From contig JACRFG010000021.1 in assembly GCA_016234345.1 (NCBI GenBank), forward strand, positions 1 to 13,389: a DNA stretch of 13,389 bases, read 5' to 3'. Source of the DNA: Candidatus Jorgensenbacteria bacterium. GTDB taxonomy: Bacteria > Patescibacteriota > Minisyncoccia > UBA6257 > GWB1-50-10. The notes under the pieces were generated by a model. That model saw nothing but the letters and a program-made list of their open reading frames with translations. It did no database searches and was not told the origin of the DNA. The translations under genes and the position numbers were made by a program. Positions 12,774 to 13,389 of the stretch are shown here, piece after piece; within the stretch, counting starts at the first letter, position 1, and every line of letters starts with the position of its first letter.

Positions 12774-13389
12774 TTAAATTTCCAAACGACATAATGCGTT
12801 TCCTAACGGATTGGGAAGACGTTCCGGCCAATCAATTTCCGAAACACCATAACGTATCGCCCTGAAAAAGGAGGTGTTCGGCCATAAACCGGTAGTATGG
12901 GCCGAGAATGGACTCACAAAATCCCATACCAGTTTCTTATCCGACGTAACTTCGAAAATATGCCCTTCAAGACCATTACCAATAAGCGTGTTACCGTTTG
13001 AGAGCCGTTCAGCACTACCCATAATGCTCGCGGCAAATTTTATGTTTTCAACTGCGGTTTTTCCCGGCACGAATTCCCACGCTGTATTTCCGGTTTTAGG
13101 ATCAATTTCAACAACGCGTGAACCGTATGATGGTCTCGGATTAGGAATACGATAATAACCATTATCGAAAGCCAGTACATTGCCGCTCTCAAGAAGAGTG
13201 GCGTCGTGCTGATGCGCGAAAATCTGTCTCCCCGACCTCCAAACAATATCATTGTTTTTTGTGCTGATTAAAAACACTTCGTCGAGCTGGCGCGCACTCA
13301 CTAAAAACGCTTCTTCGTTGCGGAATGGATCACGGGCAACGTAACGCAGAGAATTTGCGTGCATCCATTCGGCACGAGGAGTTAACGAA
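12774..13389 (-). CDS. Arylsulfotransferase-like (ASST) beta-propeller protein, 5' end beyond window
   Basis: The frame is open from the right edge to a TAA at 12774; an internal ATG at 13364 is not the start, since SLTPRAEW precedes it in frame and fits the family context. About 205 C-terminal residues are visible. Features seen are EWMHANSLRY, a LDEVFLIS segment, FAHQHDATLLESGNVLAFDNG, VVEIDPKTGNTAWEF, RLSNGNTLIGNGLEGHIFEV and a closing FFRAIRYG. Repeating blade motifs ([LV]-x-[ST]-G-N-x-L and I/V-E-[IV]-x-x-x-x-x-x-x-W) and His-containing MHANS and HQHD motifs match the ASST family of six-bladed propellers, which transfer sulfate between phenolic compounds. Whether the catalytic set is complete and a signal peptide exists cannot be seen. 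A sugar- or surface-related role in CPR is equally possible. Confidence 0.7.
   Translation of the reverse strand, partial: SLTPRAEWMHANSLRYVARDPFRNEEAFLVSARQLDEVFLISTKNNDIVWRSGRQIFAHQHDATLLESGNVLAFDNGYYRIPNPRPSYGSRVVEIDPKTGNTAWEFVPGKTAVENIKFAASIMGSAERLSNGNTLIGNGLEGHIFEVTSDKKLVWDFVSPFSAHTTGLWPNTSFFRAIRYGVSEIDWPERLPNPLGNALCRLEI

Overview
The window looks like a chromosomal piece of a small-genome bacterium of the Candidate Phyla Radiation (Patescibacteria), most likely a Parcubacteria-type lineage. The housekeeping genes are bacterial (DnaB, RecR, bL21, CysRS). Genes are short and tightly packed. TGA is a true stop, so this is not the code-25 Gracilibacteria/Absconditabacteria group. Two secreted proteins carry repeats typical of CPR cell-surface proteins, and a 24-base perfect palindrome built on CCTGCCTGCC/GGCAGGCAGG is present; I recall this repeat as common in such genomes. 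The lineage call is inference, because no rRNA is present.

Layout. 1-2573 (minus): a two-gene surface operon, with a membrane-anchored cupredoxin-fold protein followed without a gap by a very long secreted protein of VGIGT-type repeats that runs off the left edge. 2602-7898 (plus): a secreted Cys-rich WNDxxGW-repeat protein, a CorA-like membrane protein lacking the GMN filter, then a cysS-dnaB-recR block with coupled or nearly abutting starts. 7895-8986 (minus): rplU, whose stop overlaps the recR stop, and a truncated MscS/TM-helix protein. 9050-9739 (plus): a PHP-domain metal-dependent phosphoesterase. 9746-12015 (minus): an RCK-2TM-RCK ion-channel protein with an abnormal pore filter, then reading upstream a small membrane-protein gene broken by one in-frame TAA, another small membrane protein, and a one-TM coiled-coil protein. 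12057-12259 (minus): an unusual tRNA locus. 12354-12737 (plus): a small C-terminally anchored protein. 12774-right edge (minus): an arylsulfotransferase-like beta-propeller protein.

Most notable region. At 12057-12259 an intact tRNA-Ala(CGC) lies between 15-base perfect inverted repeats. That unit sits where the anticodon loop of a second, outer tRNA-like sequence should be. The outer sequence has a fully complementary 7-bp acceptor stem, and its T-loop is split by the palindromic element. It is either a decayed tRNA hit twice by insertions or a nested, intron-like arrangement.

Regulation. Several genes (2543, 2602, 4545, 8203) have a sigma70-like -10 box 6-7 bases before the chosen start codon and no Shine-Dalgarno sequence, which points to leaderless mRNAs. 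The gene at 12354 instead has a clear GAGGA Shine-Dalgarno sequence, so both initiation modes seem to be used. The surface genes probably act at the cell envelope, while the cysS-dnaB-recR block joins translation, replication and recombination functions.
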